A stretch of DNA of 64,000 nucleotides from Promicromonospora sp049532985. GTDB taxonomy: Bacteria > Actinomycetota > Actinomycetes > Actinomycetales > Cellulomonadaceae. The notes below the pieces were generated by a model. That model had not been told where the DNA came from. It did no database searches and worked only from the letters and a program-made list of their open reading frames with translations. Shown in pieces: positions 40,195-49,818 of the stretch (its first letter is position 1; each line of letters begins with the position of its first letter). Both the position numbers and the translations under genes were made by a program. Where the stretch lies: the NCBI RefSeq assembly GCF_049532985.1, contig NZ_CP186693.1, positions 1,426,001 through 1,490,000 of the forward strand, in the 5' to 3' direction.

Positions 40195-41146
40195 CGCACA
40201 CCACCCGCAGATCCGGTCGCACCGAGGGCTCCGGTGCCCGGGGCCGGGTGGGGCTGACGGCCACCAGTGCGCGCACGAGCCGCTCGTCGGCCAGGAGCTC
40301 GGTGGTGCGCTGCCCGCGCATCAGCCGGGCCAGCAGCCCGTCGCGGACCGCCAGCGCGGGGTGGTGGGGGTGACCGAGGACGACGGCGCACAGCGCGGTC
40401 CACCGTCGTAGCTCGAGGTCGAACCTGCCCAGCGGGGTCCTGTCCCGGCGCAGGTACTCGAAGGCCCTGGCGGTGTCCCCGGTGATGGTCAGGCGCTCGG
40501 TGATGTAGTCCAGGCACGCCCGGGCGTCATCGAGATCCCAGCCGAAGCCGGCCAGGACCCTGGCCGCGACGTCCAGCGCGGTGCGGGTCTCGACCGGTGC
40601 GACCTGCGTGGGTCGGGAGACGACCACGGTGTCGGTGGCATCGAGGTGGTCCAGCACCGCCGGGTCGACAGAGATCACTTCACCGGTGATGGTCTCGATC
40701 GACCTGGCGCCGTCGAGCTCGTAGTCGCTGAACCTGGTCGCGTCGTGCTGGTCAGAGGTCAGCAGCCGGCGGGCGCGCGACTGGTCGCACAGCAGACCGT
40801 TGGCGCGGTCCTCGGCCATCAGCGACAGCTGCACCGCACGGGTGACCGAGCCCCACGGGTCGTCGGCCTCCGCGGTCGCCGGGGCCCGCAGGACTTCGAA
40901 GGCCGCGTAGGCGGCGTCGTGCGGCGTCTGCCGGTACTTCCTGGCAAGGCCCGCGTACTTGGCCATGCAGAACTCGATCAGCTCGGTGGCCTCCGGGTCG
41001 GTCGACCACGCACGGGGGCCGTCCATGTGCAGACGGATCAGCAGGATCCGCAGCCCCTCACCGGTGGCGAACAACGGCCTCTCTTCCTGGCCGGTGCCGG
41101 CCTCTGGCGTCACAGAGCGTGTGGTGGGGAGTGTCGCGGTGGTCAT
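40187..41146 (-). CDS. Conserved actinomycete element protein
   Basis: 319 residues; ATG 41144-41146, overlapping the previous stop (TGATG). Its N-terminal region (FCMAKYAGLARKYRQTPHDA, AYAAFEVLR, DDPWGSVTRAVQLSLMAEDR, ANGLLCDQSRARR) has the helical look of a sigma-70 region 2-like fold, and I recall similar proteins on actinomycete plasmids, but no function is established. The second half has LDYITERLTITGDTARAFEY and an Arg-rich segment. Start of the ParB-domain gene overlaps its end. Confidence 0.6.
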   Translation of the reverse strand: MTTATLPTTRSVTPEAGTGQEERPLFATGEGLRILLIRLHMDGPRAWSTDPEATELIEFCMAKYAGLARKYRQTPHDAAYAAFEVLRAPATAEADDPWGSVTRAVQLSLMAEDRANGLLCDQSRARRLLTSDQHDATRFSDYELDGARSIETITGEVISVDPAVLDHLDATDTVVVSRPTQVAPVETRTALDVAARVLAGFGWDLDDARACLDYITERLTITGDTARAFEYLRRDRTPLGRFDLELRRWTALCAVVLGHPHHPALAVRDGLLARLMRGQRTTELLADERLVRALVAVSPTRPRAPEPSVRPDLRVVCDA

Positions 41147-41538
41147 CAGATGCCCGTCCCTTCGGTGCCATGCTGTGGTTCGGTCCGGTCCTGACGCCGG
41201 CCGCCCGGGGTGAGTGCCCGCTTGACGGCGCCGGCCGCGTTCTTCGCGGCCGCGGTCGGGCGGCGCATCGCGCGGCGCACGAGCGCGGCGTGCAGATCCA
41301 CACCCCGGGCCAGGACCCGCCCGGCCAGCAAGGAAGGCAGGTCGCCGGCACGCACCCAGGTCACCTGCGGCATGTCCCGCCCGGACCGAGCGGGACGTTG
41401 CGCGGGGGCGTTCGTGCGACGGGACCGCTGGTCGAACGCGGCCGGGTTCGTCTGCGACGACGGCGCGGGCGCCTGGGACTGTGGTGGTTGAGCACGTGGG
41501 CTGCGACGGGGCTGGGCGTGCGGGGACTGGGGGTTCAC
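41146..41538 (-). CDS. Hypothetical basic protein
   Basis: 130 residues, GTG start overlapping the primase stop (GTGA). The N-terminal half is Pro/Gln/Arg low-complexity; the ordered part is VTWVRAGDLPSLLAGRVLAR with VDLHAALVRRAMRRP. No family. Highly basic, so nucleic-acid binding is possible. Confidence 0.6.
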   Translation of the reverse strand: MNPQSPHAQPRRSPRAQPPQSQAPAPSSQTNPAAFDQRSRRTNAPAQRPARSGRDMPQVTWVRAGDLPSLLAGRVLARGVDLHAALVRRAMRRPTAAAKNAAGAVKRALTPGGRRQDRTEPQHGTEGTGI

Positions 41539-42515
41539 AGGCTCATCTCCTCGGACTGGTGGTGCCGATGACCGGCAGCGGGTACCCGGCCGGTGGTTGA
41601 GGGCGTCACGGCGTGCGCGCGCAGCGATGTGGCAGGGATGGGCGTCGTCCGGGCGCTCGGCGTCGGGTCGTGCGGGTCGAACGCGGCGGTGATGGTCCGC
41701 CGGATCGTGCGTGCGTCCATGCCGGTGTGATGCGCGGCAGGCCCCAGGACCCGCAGGACCGAGTGCGGGTCGAAGCCGTGCTCAGCCAGGCGGTGGGCGG
41801 CCCAGGACAGGCGCCGCTGGCGTCCGTCGTACGGGCGCGACGCCACCCACGTCGCCAGGACATCAGGACCCGCGGACGCGTCGGGCGCAGCCCACGCGGT
41901 CTTGAACCCGTCGGGCCGGGAGGGCTCCACGAGCCGGCGCAGCGCCGCCGCGTCGACCGGGCCCGGGGTATACCGGCCGGTCATGACCGGCCGGTAGGTG
42001 GCCGGCTGGTTGTCCGCGTCGAGGACGAGCGAGGGCGGTACCAGGACGTGACTGCCCTCGCCGTGGAAGGAGACCTGCACACCGATCCCGGTCCACGAGC
42101 GCTGCCCGGTCCTGGGGGCGTGCGGGAAGTAGAGCTGGGCCCCGCCGGCCGGGGTGGCGACCATGAATGCCCACCCGTCGATCAATCCGGCAGCGCGCGC
42201 CGCACGGATCGCGGGGTACCCGCTGGCGCCGTGGCGGGCCGTGACCTCGACGACGTCGACCCCGGAGGAAGACCCGGTCGGCACACCGAGGTTCGCCGTC
42301 GGGTAGCGGGCCCACCACGACGCCACCCGGTCGACGTCGGTCGAGGCGTCAGCGGTGCCACGCGTGGTGCGCGGCCGGGTGTCACCGGGCCGGCATGGGA
42401 ATACCGGCACGCCCGCGCCTGCCAGGAGCAGCGCGGCGTCCCGGGTCGTGTCACACCGGGCCGCGCGCTGGAGCTCTGCCAGCGGGCCGGGCCTCGTCGC
42501 GGGTGTGGTGTCCAT
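41535..42515 (-). CDS. Prim-pol (AEP) domain protein with degenerate metal motif
   Basis: 326 residues; ATG 42513-42515. The bifunctional primase/polymerase N-terminal pattern is clear: AALLLAGAGVPVFPCRPGDT, a DVDRVASWWARYPTANLGVP block, and TGSSSGVDVVEVTARHG. In active prim-pols the last block ends in an acidic DxD; here it reads VEVT, so metal binding may be lost. PAGGAQLYFPHAP and GVQVSFHGEGSHVLVPPS correspond to later strands with the catalytic His. Likely a replication or priming accessory of the element; first gene of its leftward unit, with repeated ATGTCCCCCA sites upstream. Confidence 0.75.
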   Translation of the reverse strand: MDTTPATRPGPLAELQRAARCDTTRDAALLLAGAGVPVFPCRPGDTRPRTTRGTADASTDVDRVASWWARYPTANLGVPTGSSSGVDVVEVTARHGASGYPAIRAARAAGLIDGWAFMVATPAGGAQLYFPHAPRTGQRSWTGIGVQVSFHGEGSHVLVPPSLVLDADNQPATYRPVMTGRYTPGPVDAAALRRLVEPSRPDGFKTAWAAPDASAGPDVLATWVASRPYDGRQRRLSWAAHRLAEHGFDPHSVLRVLGPAAHHTGMDARTIRRTITAAFDPHDPTPSARTTPIPATSLRAHAVTPSTTGRVPAAGHRHHQSEEMSL

Positions 42516-42559
42516 GGGCCGACCATGACGGGCAGGTGTACTTGTCCAGGTGGCCCCCG

Positions 42560-42649
42560 ATGTCCCCTTGACCCATGTCCCCCAGGGCCATCCTAGGTGG
42601 GGGACAACGCGTCACCGCAGGTCAGAGCCCTGAGGGCCCATGTCCACCA
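42560..42649. promoter_or_regulatory. Cluster of ATGTCCCCCA operator-like repeats upstream of the prim-pol gene
   Basis: ATGTCCCC at 42560, ATGTCCCCCA at 42575-42584 (15-bp step), an inverted TTGTCCCCCA at 42598-42607 and ATGTCCACCA at 42640-42649. The same pair with the same 15-bp step occurs at 57046 and 57061. The rest of the gap 42516-42967 holds a CACCTG variant (42533) but no gene. Confidence 0.65.
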
Positions 42650-42967
42650 ACTCGAACAAGAAATCTCGGGCGCATGCTTGACCAGCCGCTTGCGAGGCAC
42701 CGATCGGCGCCTACGCACGCGCCCAGCTGCGCCCACCCCGGGGCGGCGAGCGGTGACAGCGAGTGGCCGTCGCCGTTCGTGGCCAGGCTCAGCAACGGTG
42801 ACCGGGTGATCTCGCGCTGCGAGCAGAGGTCACCGGTGTTCGTCGAGTGATCCGGCGGCGGGCGCGATCCACGTGACCGGTGCCGGGGCACGGTAGTCGT
42901 GCGCAGGCTGAGGCCGGCCACACTGTCGTGCGTCATCTGCGGTCACCACAGGAGACCGCAGTATGCC

Positions 42968-43852
42968 TCAGCCGACCAGTCGGGCCTTGACGAGTCGAGC
43001 CGCGACCTTGTCAGGCACTGACCGGTCCCCGCACGCGGACTCGTAGCGTTCCAGCACCAAGCGCTCTCGTTCCGGGTCCTTCAGCTTGCCCAGCACGACC
43101 GCCAGCTGCTCGACGGCCCAGGGGTGCGGCACGGCATCCACGACCAGTGCCTCCCGCTCGGCGGCCTCTACGCACTTCTCCAGGATGTCGCGCGCTTCCT
43201 CCAGGCGCTTTTGGCGCTTCAGCTCAGCCACGGCCTCGCGGTAGTTCCCCCAGTACTGACCATCGAACGATCCTGCCTCGCGGCCGGCTTCCTTGCGCTG
43301 GCGAACCGCTTCCTTCTCCGCGCGCTCGCGCTGGTATTCGGCTTCGCGTGCCTCGTAGTCCCTGCGCTGCTGCGCGAAGTCCTGGTCGGGCTCGGTGTCG
43401 CCCGAGAACGCCAGGGTGACGCGCGCACGCCAGATGCCGTCGTCGCACCTGCCCCATGCCCGGACCGGGCACACCGCGTGCTGGTTCCGCCCGAGCCGCC
43501 GGATCTCGTTGCTGATCTTCGGCGCGTCCTCGGCGGCGACGTATCCGATGTGGAATCCGTTGACGAGCACCTTGACCGCGTTGGGGTCGTACTGGTTCTT
43601 CGGCTCCCGTTCCAGGACCGCTTCACCCATTTTTACGCCGCCCTCGGGCAGCCCCCAGGCCATGAACATGCGGCCGAGGTCCGCTCGCCGGTACGACTCC
43701 CCCTGGACCTCAAGATCCTCGTGCCACGACTGGCCGATACGGACGGGCGTCGACCTGGACGGTGCTGGCGCGGCGGAGGTCCGCGAGTCGGCCGCTCCTG
43801 GCACCTGCGCCGTGACATCGCCCTCGCGGTTCTTGCGCCGGAACAAGCCCAT
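42968..43852 (-). CDS. HIRAN-like domain protein
   Basis: 294 residues; ATG 43850-43852 with GGAGG seven bases upstream. After a basic start, about residues 45-140 carry a HIRAN-type fold: EDLEVQGESYRRADLGRMFM, MGEAVLEREPKNQYDPNAVK, VLVNGFHIGYVAAEDAPKIS. A coiled, Glu/Arg-rich helix follows (about 155-200), then a TPR-like tail (AVAELKRQKRLEEARDILEK; AVEQLAVVLGKLKDPERERL). HIRAN domains recognise DNA ends or stalled forks in other proteins; here there is no helicase, so the role is unknown. It sits alone between two operons. Confidence 0.7.
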   Translation of the reverse strand: MGLFRRKNREGDVTAQVPGAADSRTSAAPAPSRSTPVRIGQSWHEDLEVQGESYRRADLGRMFMAWGLPEGGVKMGEAVLEREPKNQYDPNAVKVLVNGFHIGYVAAEDAPKISNEIRRLGRNQHAVCPVRAWGRCDDGIWRARVTLAFSGDTEPDQDFAQQRRDYEAREAEYQRERAEKEAVRQRKEAGREAGSFDGQYWGNYREAVAELKRQKRLEEARDILEKCVEAAEREALVVDAVPHPWAVEQLAVVLGKLKDPERERLVLERYESACGDRSVPDKVAARLVKARLVG

Positions 43853-44196
43853 CGTGGTGCCTCCGAAGTGCGGTTGTACGGAAGTAGGAATCGGTTTGCG
43901 ACCCTAGCCCCGCACGCCTCGCACCGGCCACGTATCCGGAGAGGTTCACCCGCCTGGCTCGTCTGCCGCAGGACATCAGCCGCGTCCCGTTCATCCTCGG
44001 GCTTGCCTCCGATGCACCGCAGGGGGTCCACCCCGAGTGCGGCGCGCGTCTGCTGCGATGGGTTGGCGCCGACGACGCCTGCGCGTCCGGGGGTGCGGCT
44101 CTGGTGACCTCGTGGTCGGGCGTCCTCCGATCCGCCCGCGCGACCGCGCAGCCGCCAGGCCGTCGAGGTGCGTTCACAGCTCAGGTCAGAGCGCGT
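43853..44196. other. 340-base gap; possible relic only
   Basis: One leftward frame contains a CEAC motif near 43915-43950 within an otherwise disordered reading; no start with a ribosome site. I do not call a gene. Confidence 0.35.
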
Positions 44197-44682
44197 TCAC
44201 TGGCGTACCGTCCTCGAGCGGGCCGGGCCCGCAGGGCGGCGCAAGAACGACCACCAGTGTCGCGGCTGGCTGGGTGCGACGGCCGCCACCCAGCCGGCCC
44301 TGAGCGCATCGGACTGAACGTCGCTGATGAATTCGGCGTGGGCGTGGGCGAGATACGCCCATCGGGTCGATGAAGTCAGCGCCTTCATCGACCGGGTGGG
44401 TCGGCCGCCGAGGCGGTCCTTGACGGCCTGCTGCAGGCCGGCGAGATCGGTGTTCGCCTCGATCAGATCGGAGAGGTCGGCCATCTCGTAGCCGGCGGCT
44501 CGCATGACGGCTGCTCGCCCTGACAGGTAGTCGTCCGAGTTCTTGACCTGCCACCACGCCTCATCGGTCGCATCGACCTGCCGATCGGTCAGCGCACGAA
44601 CTAGTGCGGGGGTTGGGATCGTCAGGTCGACGGCGGGGACGCCACTGCCACCAGTGGGCGACTCGTCGGGTGTTGAGCACAC
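44197..44682 (-). CDS. Hypothetical protein
   Basis: 161 residues from the GTG 44680-44682, which has AGGGAGC six bases upstream; the longer frame (from 44766) has no ribosome site. Ordered part: VDATDEAWWQVKNSDDYLSG, RAAVMRAAGYEMADLSDLIE, TDLAGLQQAVKDRLGGRPTR, ending with a Trp/Arg tail. No family. It lies at the 3' end of the Tad operon and is on the same strand. Confidence 0.6.
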   Translation of the reverse strand: MCSTPDESPTGGSGVPAVDLTIPTPALVRALTDRQVDATDEAWWQVKNSDDYLSGRAAVMRAAGYEMADLSDLIEANTDLAGLQQAVKDRLGGRPTRSMKALTSSTRWAYLAHAHAEFISDVQSDALRAGWVAAVAPSQPRHWWSFLRRPAGPARSRTVRQ

Positions 44683-44849
44683 GATCGCTCCCTGCTTTCG
44701 TATGGCGTTGCTCTCGGATGGCGTTCGCGCATTGCAGCGTTGCGGGCTGCCGGTACCGCAGATCATTCCTGAGGAGCTGATGCCAGCACGACCCGACGAG
44801 CACCGCGCTGCCGCCTCGTGGTCGCGGGTCGGGTAGCCGTCCTGGGTGG

Positions 44850-47800
44850 TCAGCCTGCTTCGCGCGTGCGTGCTCGGCGTCGCTCCTGCCAGGTGTCCCG
44901 CTTGGCGTCGAGGGCCTCCTGGGTGCGCTCAGGGATGTCGAGGCCGTCCAGACCGTGGTCGTCACGGCCGAGGACCTCCTCGCGCAGCCGCCGGTCCGCG
45001 GCCTCGACGTCGCCCAGGGCGTGTTCGAGCTGGACCAGGTCCAGGCGGAGGGTCTCGTCCTCGGGCACGGCCCGTAGTCCTGTCGTGGCTGCGTGGCGGG
45101 CCAGGTCGTGGTCGCCGTCGGCCATGGCCTGCAGGAAGACGGTGTGCGCGACGTCGACGACGGCGTGCCCGATGATCAGGTCGTACCGTTCGCCCTCGGT
45201 CAGCCAGCTCCAGCCGTCTCGGCGCAGCAGGTCGAAGGGGCGTCCGCGGACCAGGTCCAACGCGGTGCGCAGGTCGGTGATCCCGGCTGCGCCGCGGGCG
45301 TGGGCGCGGACGCGCAGGCGCAGGAACAGGTCGGTGTCGATCAGCAGGTCGTGGACCTGGTAGGCCTCGCTGCCGGTCTGCAGGAACACGTCGGCCTGCC
45401 GGGTGGTGGGCACGTGCGGTTGGCCGGTGCGGGCGTTGGTGCCCAGCCACTTGCGTAGCTCGGCCAGGTCCTTGCGGATCCTGTCGGGCGGGAACTGCAG
45501 GGCCTCGGCCAGGGCCTGGCGCGGGGTGCCGTTGGGGTGCAGCCCGAGGTAGGCGGCGTACTCGATCAGCCGTGCCTTGTGCCGGATCGCCTCACCGGGC
45601 AGCTGGCCGGTGCGCAGAGAGACCGGGCCCAGCAGCATCAGGCGGGGCCGCACGGGGGTGTCGGTGAACCATTCGGCCACGTCCGCGTCGAGCTCGGGGT
45701 CGCTGTCCAGGATGGACTGCATGGTCTGTGGCGGGGTGACTGGTGCGATCCGGTCCAGTTCGTCCGGGGAGGTGACTCCGGTCGCCGCGTAGTAGTCGCT
45801 GGCTGCGGGCAGGACGGACCCGGGACCGGCGGGCTGGCTCGGTGTCGTCGGGCGGCGTTCCACGGTGTCGGGTCGCGGGATCCCGGTCGCGTCGGTCAGG
45901 GCCGGTGTCTCGTCGTGGCTGGTGGGGATGGGCATGGGGGTGTCGTCCAGGGCGTCGGTCGAGTCGATCTCGACGATCGCGGCGGCGGCGGCCAGTTCGG
46001 CCTGCGTTAGGCCGACGGCGGCCAGGTCGAGGTCGAGACCCAGGTCGGTGATCCGGATCCGGCCCTGGTTCACGTCGGCCACCGTGGCCTCCTCGGTGGG
46101 GTGGGCGGCGAGCGTGACCACGGCGCCGCCCGGCCGGGCGGGATGGCCCACCAGTGCCTCGATGAGTCCGGTCAGTGCGGGTAGGGCCGTGGCCGGGCCG
46201 GCGGCGATCACGGGATAGAACCACTCCCGGTCATCCCCGACGGTCGTGTAGTCCTGCCTGATCCCGTCTGCCAGCTGCGTGATCCACGCCTCGTCGTCCC
46301 CGCTGCTCGCGTCCGCGCCGTCGCCCGTGTCCTCGTCCGTGCCAATGTGGGCGTCATGGCCCGTGTCATCGTCGGTGCTGGTGTGGTGCGTGGCGATGCC
46401 GGAGAAGATCCCGAGGCTGGTGGGGATGTGGTCCAGGCCGATGGTGTGCGGGGTGAGGTTCTCGCCCCAGGGGTTGAGCGTGAGCTCGGCGGCAAGTGCG
46501 CGGCCGAAGTCGGCGACCTGGTCGGGATCCCCGGTCACGACCAGGTGCCGTGCGCGTTCCAAGTCGAGCAACCAGGTGTGCCCCGCACCGTCCTGCCCGA
46601 TGGTGACCAGCATCGGGTACGGCTTGAACCCTGGCGGGTCCTCGTGGATCGCGTCGGCCGCGTTCAAGGGTGCGCGCCATTTCGTGTCGGACCCGGTCCA
46701 CGGGAAGGGCAGCTGCGTGGGTTCGGCAAGGTGCAGCACGGCGTCCGTGGCGGACAGCTCCACGGCGACCAGCGCGGGACGCGGGGTCGTGGACTGTGTT
46801 GTGACTCCGGCCAGGGCGAGCAGCAACCGGTCCAGCCGCTCGACGTCGGACAGGGCCTCAGGCCCGGACACGCGCAGGGTGTGCTCGACCGGTGCCGAGA
46901 CCGCGGGCGCGGGCCGGACCGCGCGTCCTGGGCGTCGGTGGCGTAGCTGCAGGGACCGCTTGCGCTGCCACTGGAGGTAGAGCCCGGCGGCCAGGACCAC
47001 ACCTGCGCCGGTCAGCCCCGGCACCAGCACAGAGCTGGTGTTCCCCTCGTCCGTCTCGTCCACGGCCTCGACCGGTTGGGGTGAGGGCGCCAGGGGCGGC
47101 GTGCCAGCCGAGGGTCCCCAGGGCGTCAGCGACGTCGGGCTTGTCGGCTGCGTCGTCGAGGCTGCCTCCGATGGTGCCGCGTTCGATGGTGCGGGTGACG
47201 GGCGTGCGGATGGTGAGGCGGCGGGCGACCAAGGACTCACGCCCGGGTCGGTTGCGGGCTGCGCAGACGGTTCCGGGCGGGTGCCATCACGGTCCGCCGC
47301 CTCTGGTGGTTCGGATGGTGCCGCGGGCGCTGAGGTGTCGGCGGGAGCGGGCGTGGTGGTGGGCGGGATGGTCAGCCGCCAGCCCGGTTCGATGTGGTCC
47401 GGGTCCCGGAGGCGGTCGCCACCGGGCTGCACCGTGGACGCGGAGGCTTCGACGATCTCGCGGTACCGAGCAGGCTCGCCGAGACGCTCACCGGCGATCT
47501 CCCACAAGGACTCACCACGTTCCACGACGTGCGTGGTGCTCTGACCGCTCTGCGTGAACGTAGCGGAACGGTCCCCAGAGGCAGGGCTGTGGTTCGGCTC
47601 GGTCGTCTCAGGGCGGTCGATGGGCAGCTGCAGGACGACGCCCGTGGGCAGGAAGTCCGGTTCACCACCCAGGACCTTCCGGTTGAGGTCGAAGATCTCG
47701 CGCCAGCGCGCCCCGTCGCCGAGGCGGTCTCGGGCCAGGCCCCACAGGGTGTCGTTGCGCTGGACGGTGTACGGCTTGGACTGCGGGGCCGTGCCGGTCT

Positions 47801-48398
47801 GGTCCCGGCTCGTCCCGCTAGTGGTGTCGTGGGCTGCGCCGGTGTTCGTGCGCGTGTCGGGGGCGTGAGGGTCGGCGGCCGAAGAGGCAGGGGCGGGTTC
47901 GGGGTGCAGCGTGGCGACGACGGAAACGGCCACCTCCGGGGTCAGGGCTTGGGCGGTGGGGATCGTGGCGAACAGAAAGGGCGCCGCGGCGACCAGGCGT
48001 GCGACCCATCCCTGGGGCGGCCCGGCGAAGTGGGGGATGCGCACGTTGCGCACCGCGACGACGATCTGGGCCAGGATCGAGACGCTCAACCAGGCCCACA
48101 GCACCCACCCGACCAGGATGCCCGCGACGATCAGCCCGGTACCGCTGGCCAGCACGCTCGGGGCGGTGGCCCAGCTGAGGTCGTCCGGCCAGAACGCGTG
48201 GTGTGCGGCCAGCAGCAGGAGGGGGACACCGGCCACGATCGCGACGAGGGTGAGCATGGCCAGCAGCCCGGCGATGCGCTCCCGGGCGGTCGGGGCACGC
48301 CCGGCAGCCGTGGCGGACATGGGCATGGCGGACCTGGTCGCGGCGGACGTGGTCGTGCTGCGCGATGTGCTCCTGGTCGTGCTTCGTGTCGTGCTCAT
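44850..48398 (-). CDS. LysM-BTAD protein of the Tad locus
   Basis: 1182 residues from the ATG 48396-48398 (ATGA overlap with the previous stop). N-terminal membrane helices (LLAMLTLVAIVAGVPLLLLA; GLIVAGILVGWVLWAWLSVS; PFLFATIPTAQA), two LysM repeats (YTVQRNDTLWGLARDRLGDG; HVVERGESLWEIAGERLGEP), another helix near 470, a large middle part, and a C-terminal winged-helix (RHKARLIEYAAYLGLHPNGT) plus BTAD domain (LRTALDLVRGRPFDL; ATTGLRAVPEDETLRLDLVQ). Such wall-binding plus SARP-like fusions accompany Tad pili in actinobacteria. It may sense envelope state and regulate; the DNA target is unknown. Confidence 0.85.
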   Translation of the reverse strand: MSTTRSTTRSTSRSTTTSAATRSAMPMSATAAGRAPTARERIAGLLAMLTLVAIVAGVPLLLLAAHHAFWPDDLSWATAPSVLASGTGLIVAGILVGWVLWAWLSVSILAQIVVAVRNVRIPHFAGPPQGWVARLVAAAPFLFATIPTAQALTPEVAVSVVATLHPEPAPASSAADPHAPDTRTNTGAAHDTTSGTSRDQTGTAPQSKPYTVQRNDTLWGLARDRLGDGARWREIFDLNRKVLGGEPDFLPTGVVLQLPIDRPETTEPNHSPASGDRSATFTQSGQSTTHVVERGESLWEIAGERLGEPARYREIVEASASTVQPGGDRLRDPDHIEPGWRLTIPPTTTPAPADTSAPAAPSEPPEAADRDGTRPEPSAQPATDPGVSPWSPAASPSARPSPAPSNAAPSEAASTTQPTSPTSLTPWGPSAGTPPLAPSPQPVEAVDETDEGNTSSVLVPGLTGAGVVLAAGLYLQWQRKRSLQLRHRRPGRAVRPAPAVSAPVEHTLRVSGPEALSDVERLDRLLLALAGVTTQSTTPRPALVAVELSATDAVLHLAEPTQLPFPWTGSDTKWRAPLNAADAIHEDPPGFKPYPMLVTIGQDGAGHTWLLDLERARHLVVTGDPDQVADFGRALAAELTLNPWGENLTPHTIGLDHIPTSLGIFSGIATHHTSTDDDTGHDAHIGTDEDTGDGADASSGDDEAWITQLADGIRQDYTTVGDDREWFYPVIAAGPATALPALTGLIEALVGHPARPGGAVVTLAAHPTEEATVADVNQGRIRITDLGLDLDLAAVGLTQAELAAAAAIVEIDSTDALDDTPMPIPTSHDETPALTDATGIPRPDTVERRPTTPSQPAGPGSVLPAASDYYAATGVTSPDELDRIAPVTPPQTMQSILDSDPELDADVAEWFTDTPVRPRLMLLGPVSLRTGQLPGEAIRHKARLIEYAAYLGLHPNGTPRQALAEALQFPPDRIRKDLAELRKWLGTNARTGQPHVPTTRQADVFLQTGSEAYQVHDLLIDTDLFLRLRVRAHARGAAGITDLRTALDLVRGRPFDLLRRDGWSWLTEGERYDLIIGHAVVDVAHTVFLQAMADGDHDLARHAATTGLRAVPEDETLRLDLVQLEHALGDVEAADRRLREEVLGRDDHGLDGLDIPERTQEALDAKRDTWQERRRARTREAG

Positions 48399-48934
48399 TG
48401 CTCGGTCCCTCCCACGGTGCGGATCAGACGCGCGGTAGCAGTGGCGTTCACGTCCAGTGGTCCGACGCCGGCGACGCCGAGGAAGCGGGGTTGCCAGGTG
48501 TCGTGCACGGTGACGGTGATCCGGGTGCCGCCGGTGACGGTCGCGGTGCCCTGGACGCCGGCCGTTGCCAGGTAGGTGTGCGCCGCTCGCACGGCGGCGT
48601 GCGGGTCCACGACCGGGGCGTGCCCGGCCACGACGCTCGCGGAGACCTCCTGCCCCGCGGTCCGGGCGGCCTGCGCGGCGAGGCTGTAGGCCCGCTGGTG
48701 GGCGTGGGCCTGGCCGCCCAGGTCCACCGCCATCCCGACGCACAGGCCGATGATCGCGACGCCGGCCAGCGCCCATGCCGTCACTGACCCGCTCTCCGAC
48801 CCGCCCGGACCGTGCCGGCCGTCGCGGGCTGGTGGGGGAGTGCGGGTCGAGCCGCGGTGTTCCGGCTGCTGGTCGACGGCGCGGCGACGGGCGGTGTCCG
48901 GTCGGGTCGGGCGTGGGTCGGTCGAGGGGGTCAT
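48395..48934 (-). CDS. Tad pilus minor protein (TadG-like)
   Basis: 179 residues; ATG 48932-48934, coupled by ATGA on both sides. A basic, Pro-rich start precedes GSVTAWALAGVAIIGLCVGM, the pseudopilin-like helix of TadE/TadG, followed by DLGGQAHAHQRAYSLAAQAA and a small extracytoplasmic domain. Likely a minor pilin or assembly factor. Confidence 0.75.
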   Translation of the reverse strand: MTPSTDPRPTRPDTARRRAVDQQPEHRGSTRTPPPARDGRHGPGGSESGSVTAWALAGVAIIGLCVGMAVDLGGQAHAHQRAYSLAAQAARTAGQEVSASVVAGHAPVVDPHAAVRAAHTYLATAGVQGTATVTGGTRITVTVHDTWQPRFLGVAGVGPLDVNATATARLIRTVGGTEQ

Positions 48935-49419
48935 GGGGTGGTGCTCCTGAACCTGTCGAGCGGGGAGGTCATGACCGCCTGGACACGCACGGTGCCGGGC
49001 AGCAGGCCGGGGGCGGCCAGGTCGCCCAGGGCGACATGGCAGGTGATCGTGGCGGTCACCGTGGAGCGCTGACCGGCAGGGGTGCCGACCTGGCTGGTGT
49101 CCACGTCCACAGCGAGCTGGGCGCAACGCAGGCCCTGGTCGGCAAGGCTCCGGTCGGCGGCCGCCCGGGCGTCGGTCTGCGCGGTCGTGACAGTCCGGGC
49201 GATGGAGGCTGCCCGGGCGGCGTCGGCGGCAGCGGTCTCGGTGACCTGCTGCGCGATCACGAGCCGTGCCGCCATCCCGACCAGGGCGACCGTCGCGATG
49301 AACACAGGCAGGATGACCAGGGCTTCGGCGACCACCGACCCCCGCTCCCGCATCGGCACCGAGGACCGGGCGTGCCGGGGACGGGCCTGACGATGGAGAG
49401 TCCTCTGGGAAGGGGTCAT
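48931..49419 (-). CDS. TadE-like minor pilin
   Basis: 162 residues; ATG 49417-49419. RERGSVVAEALVILPVFIAT followed by VALVGMAARLVIAQQVTETA is the TadE signature: acidic residue five places into the hydrophobic helix, then a helical stalk. The C-terminal domain has two cysteines. Confidence 0.8.
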   Translation of the reverse strand: MTPSQRTLHRQARPRHARSSVPMRERGSVVAEALVILPVFIATVALVGMAARLVIAQQVTETAAADAARAASIARTVTTAQTDARAAADRSLADQGLRCAQLAVDVDTSQVGTPAGQRSTVTATITCHVALGDLAAPGLLPGTVRVQAVMTSPLDRFRSTTP

Positions 49420-49811
49420 GGTCCGGTTCCCGCCGTGAGGCGCTCGACGGTGGCGGTCGAGTGCTGCGAGATGTGCGGGGTCCACCACGGCAGGACCGTC
49501 TGCGCCGTGCCGGTCACCCAGGCATGGGCCGTGGTCGCGGTGCGGGTGACGGTCACGCTCGAGGTGGGCAGGGCCCGGTCCCCGACCTGGGCGAGGAACC
49601 CGGTCGCGGCCTGGACGCCGTCCGCCTCGATCCCGAACTCGGTGGCGGCCGTGCGCGCTCCGAGGGTGGCGGCGTCCAGCGCGACCGACCGGGCGTGGGA
49701 GATCAGGGTCGCCTGGATACCGAGGAACGTCGCGGCGACCAGGAAGGGCATCAAGATGATGACCTGCACGGACGTCGAGCCGCGCTCACGCAGAGCTCGG
49801 GTGGCCCGCAT
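49416..49811 (-). CDS. TadE-like minor pilin, second copy
   Basis: 131 residues; ATG 49809-49811. RERGSTSVQVIILMPFLVAA resembles TadE but the usual Glu is Gln. It is followed by the helical stalk SHARSVALDAATLGARTAAT. Coupled to the next TadE by ATGA. Confidence 0.75.
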   Translation of the reverse strand: MRATRALRERGSTSVQVIILMPFLVAATFLGIQATLISHARSVALDAATLGARTAATEFGIEADGVQAATGFLAQVGDRALPTSSVTVTRTATTAHAWVTGTAQTVLPWWTPHISQHSTATVERLTAGTGP

Positions 49812-49818
49812 CCCGGTC

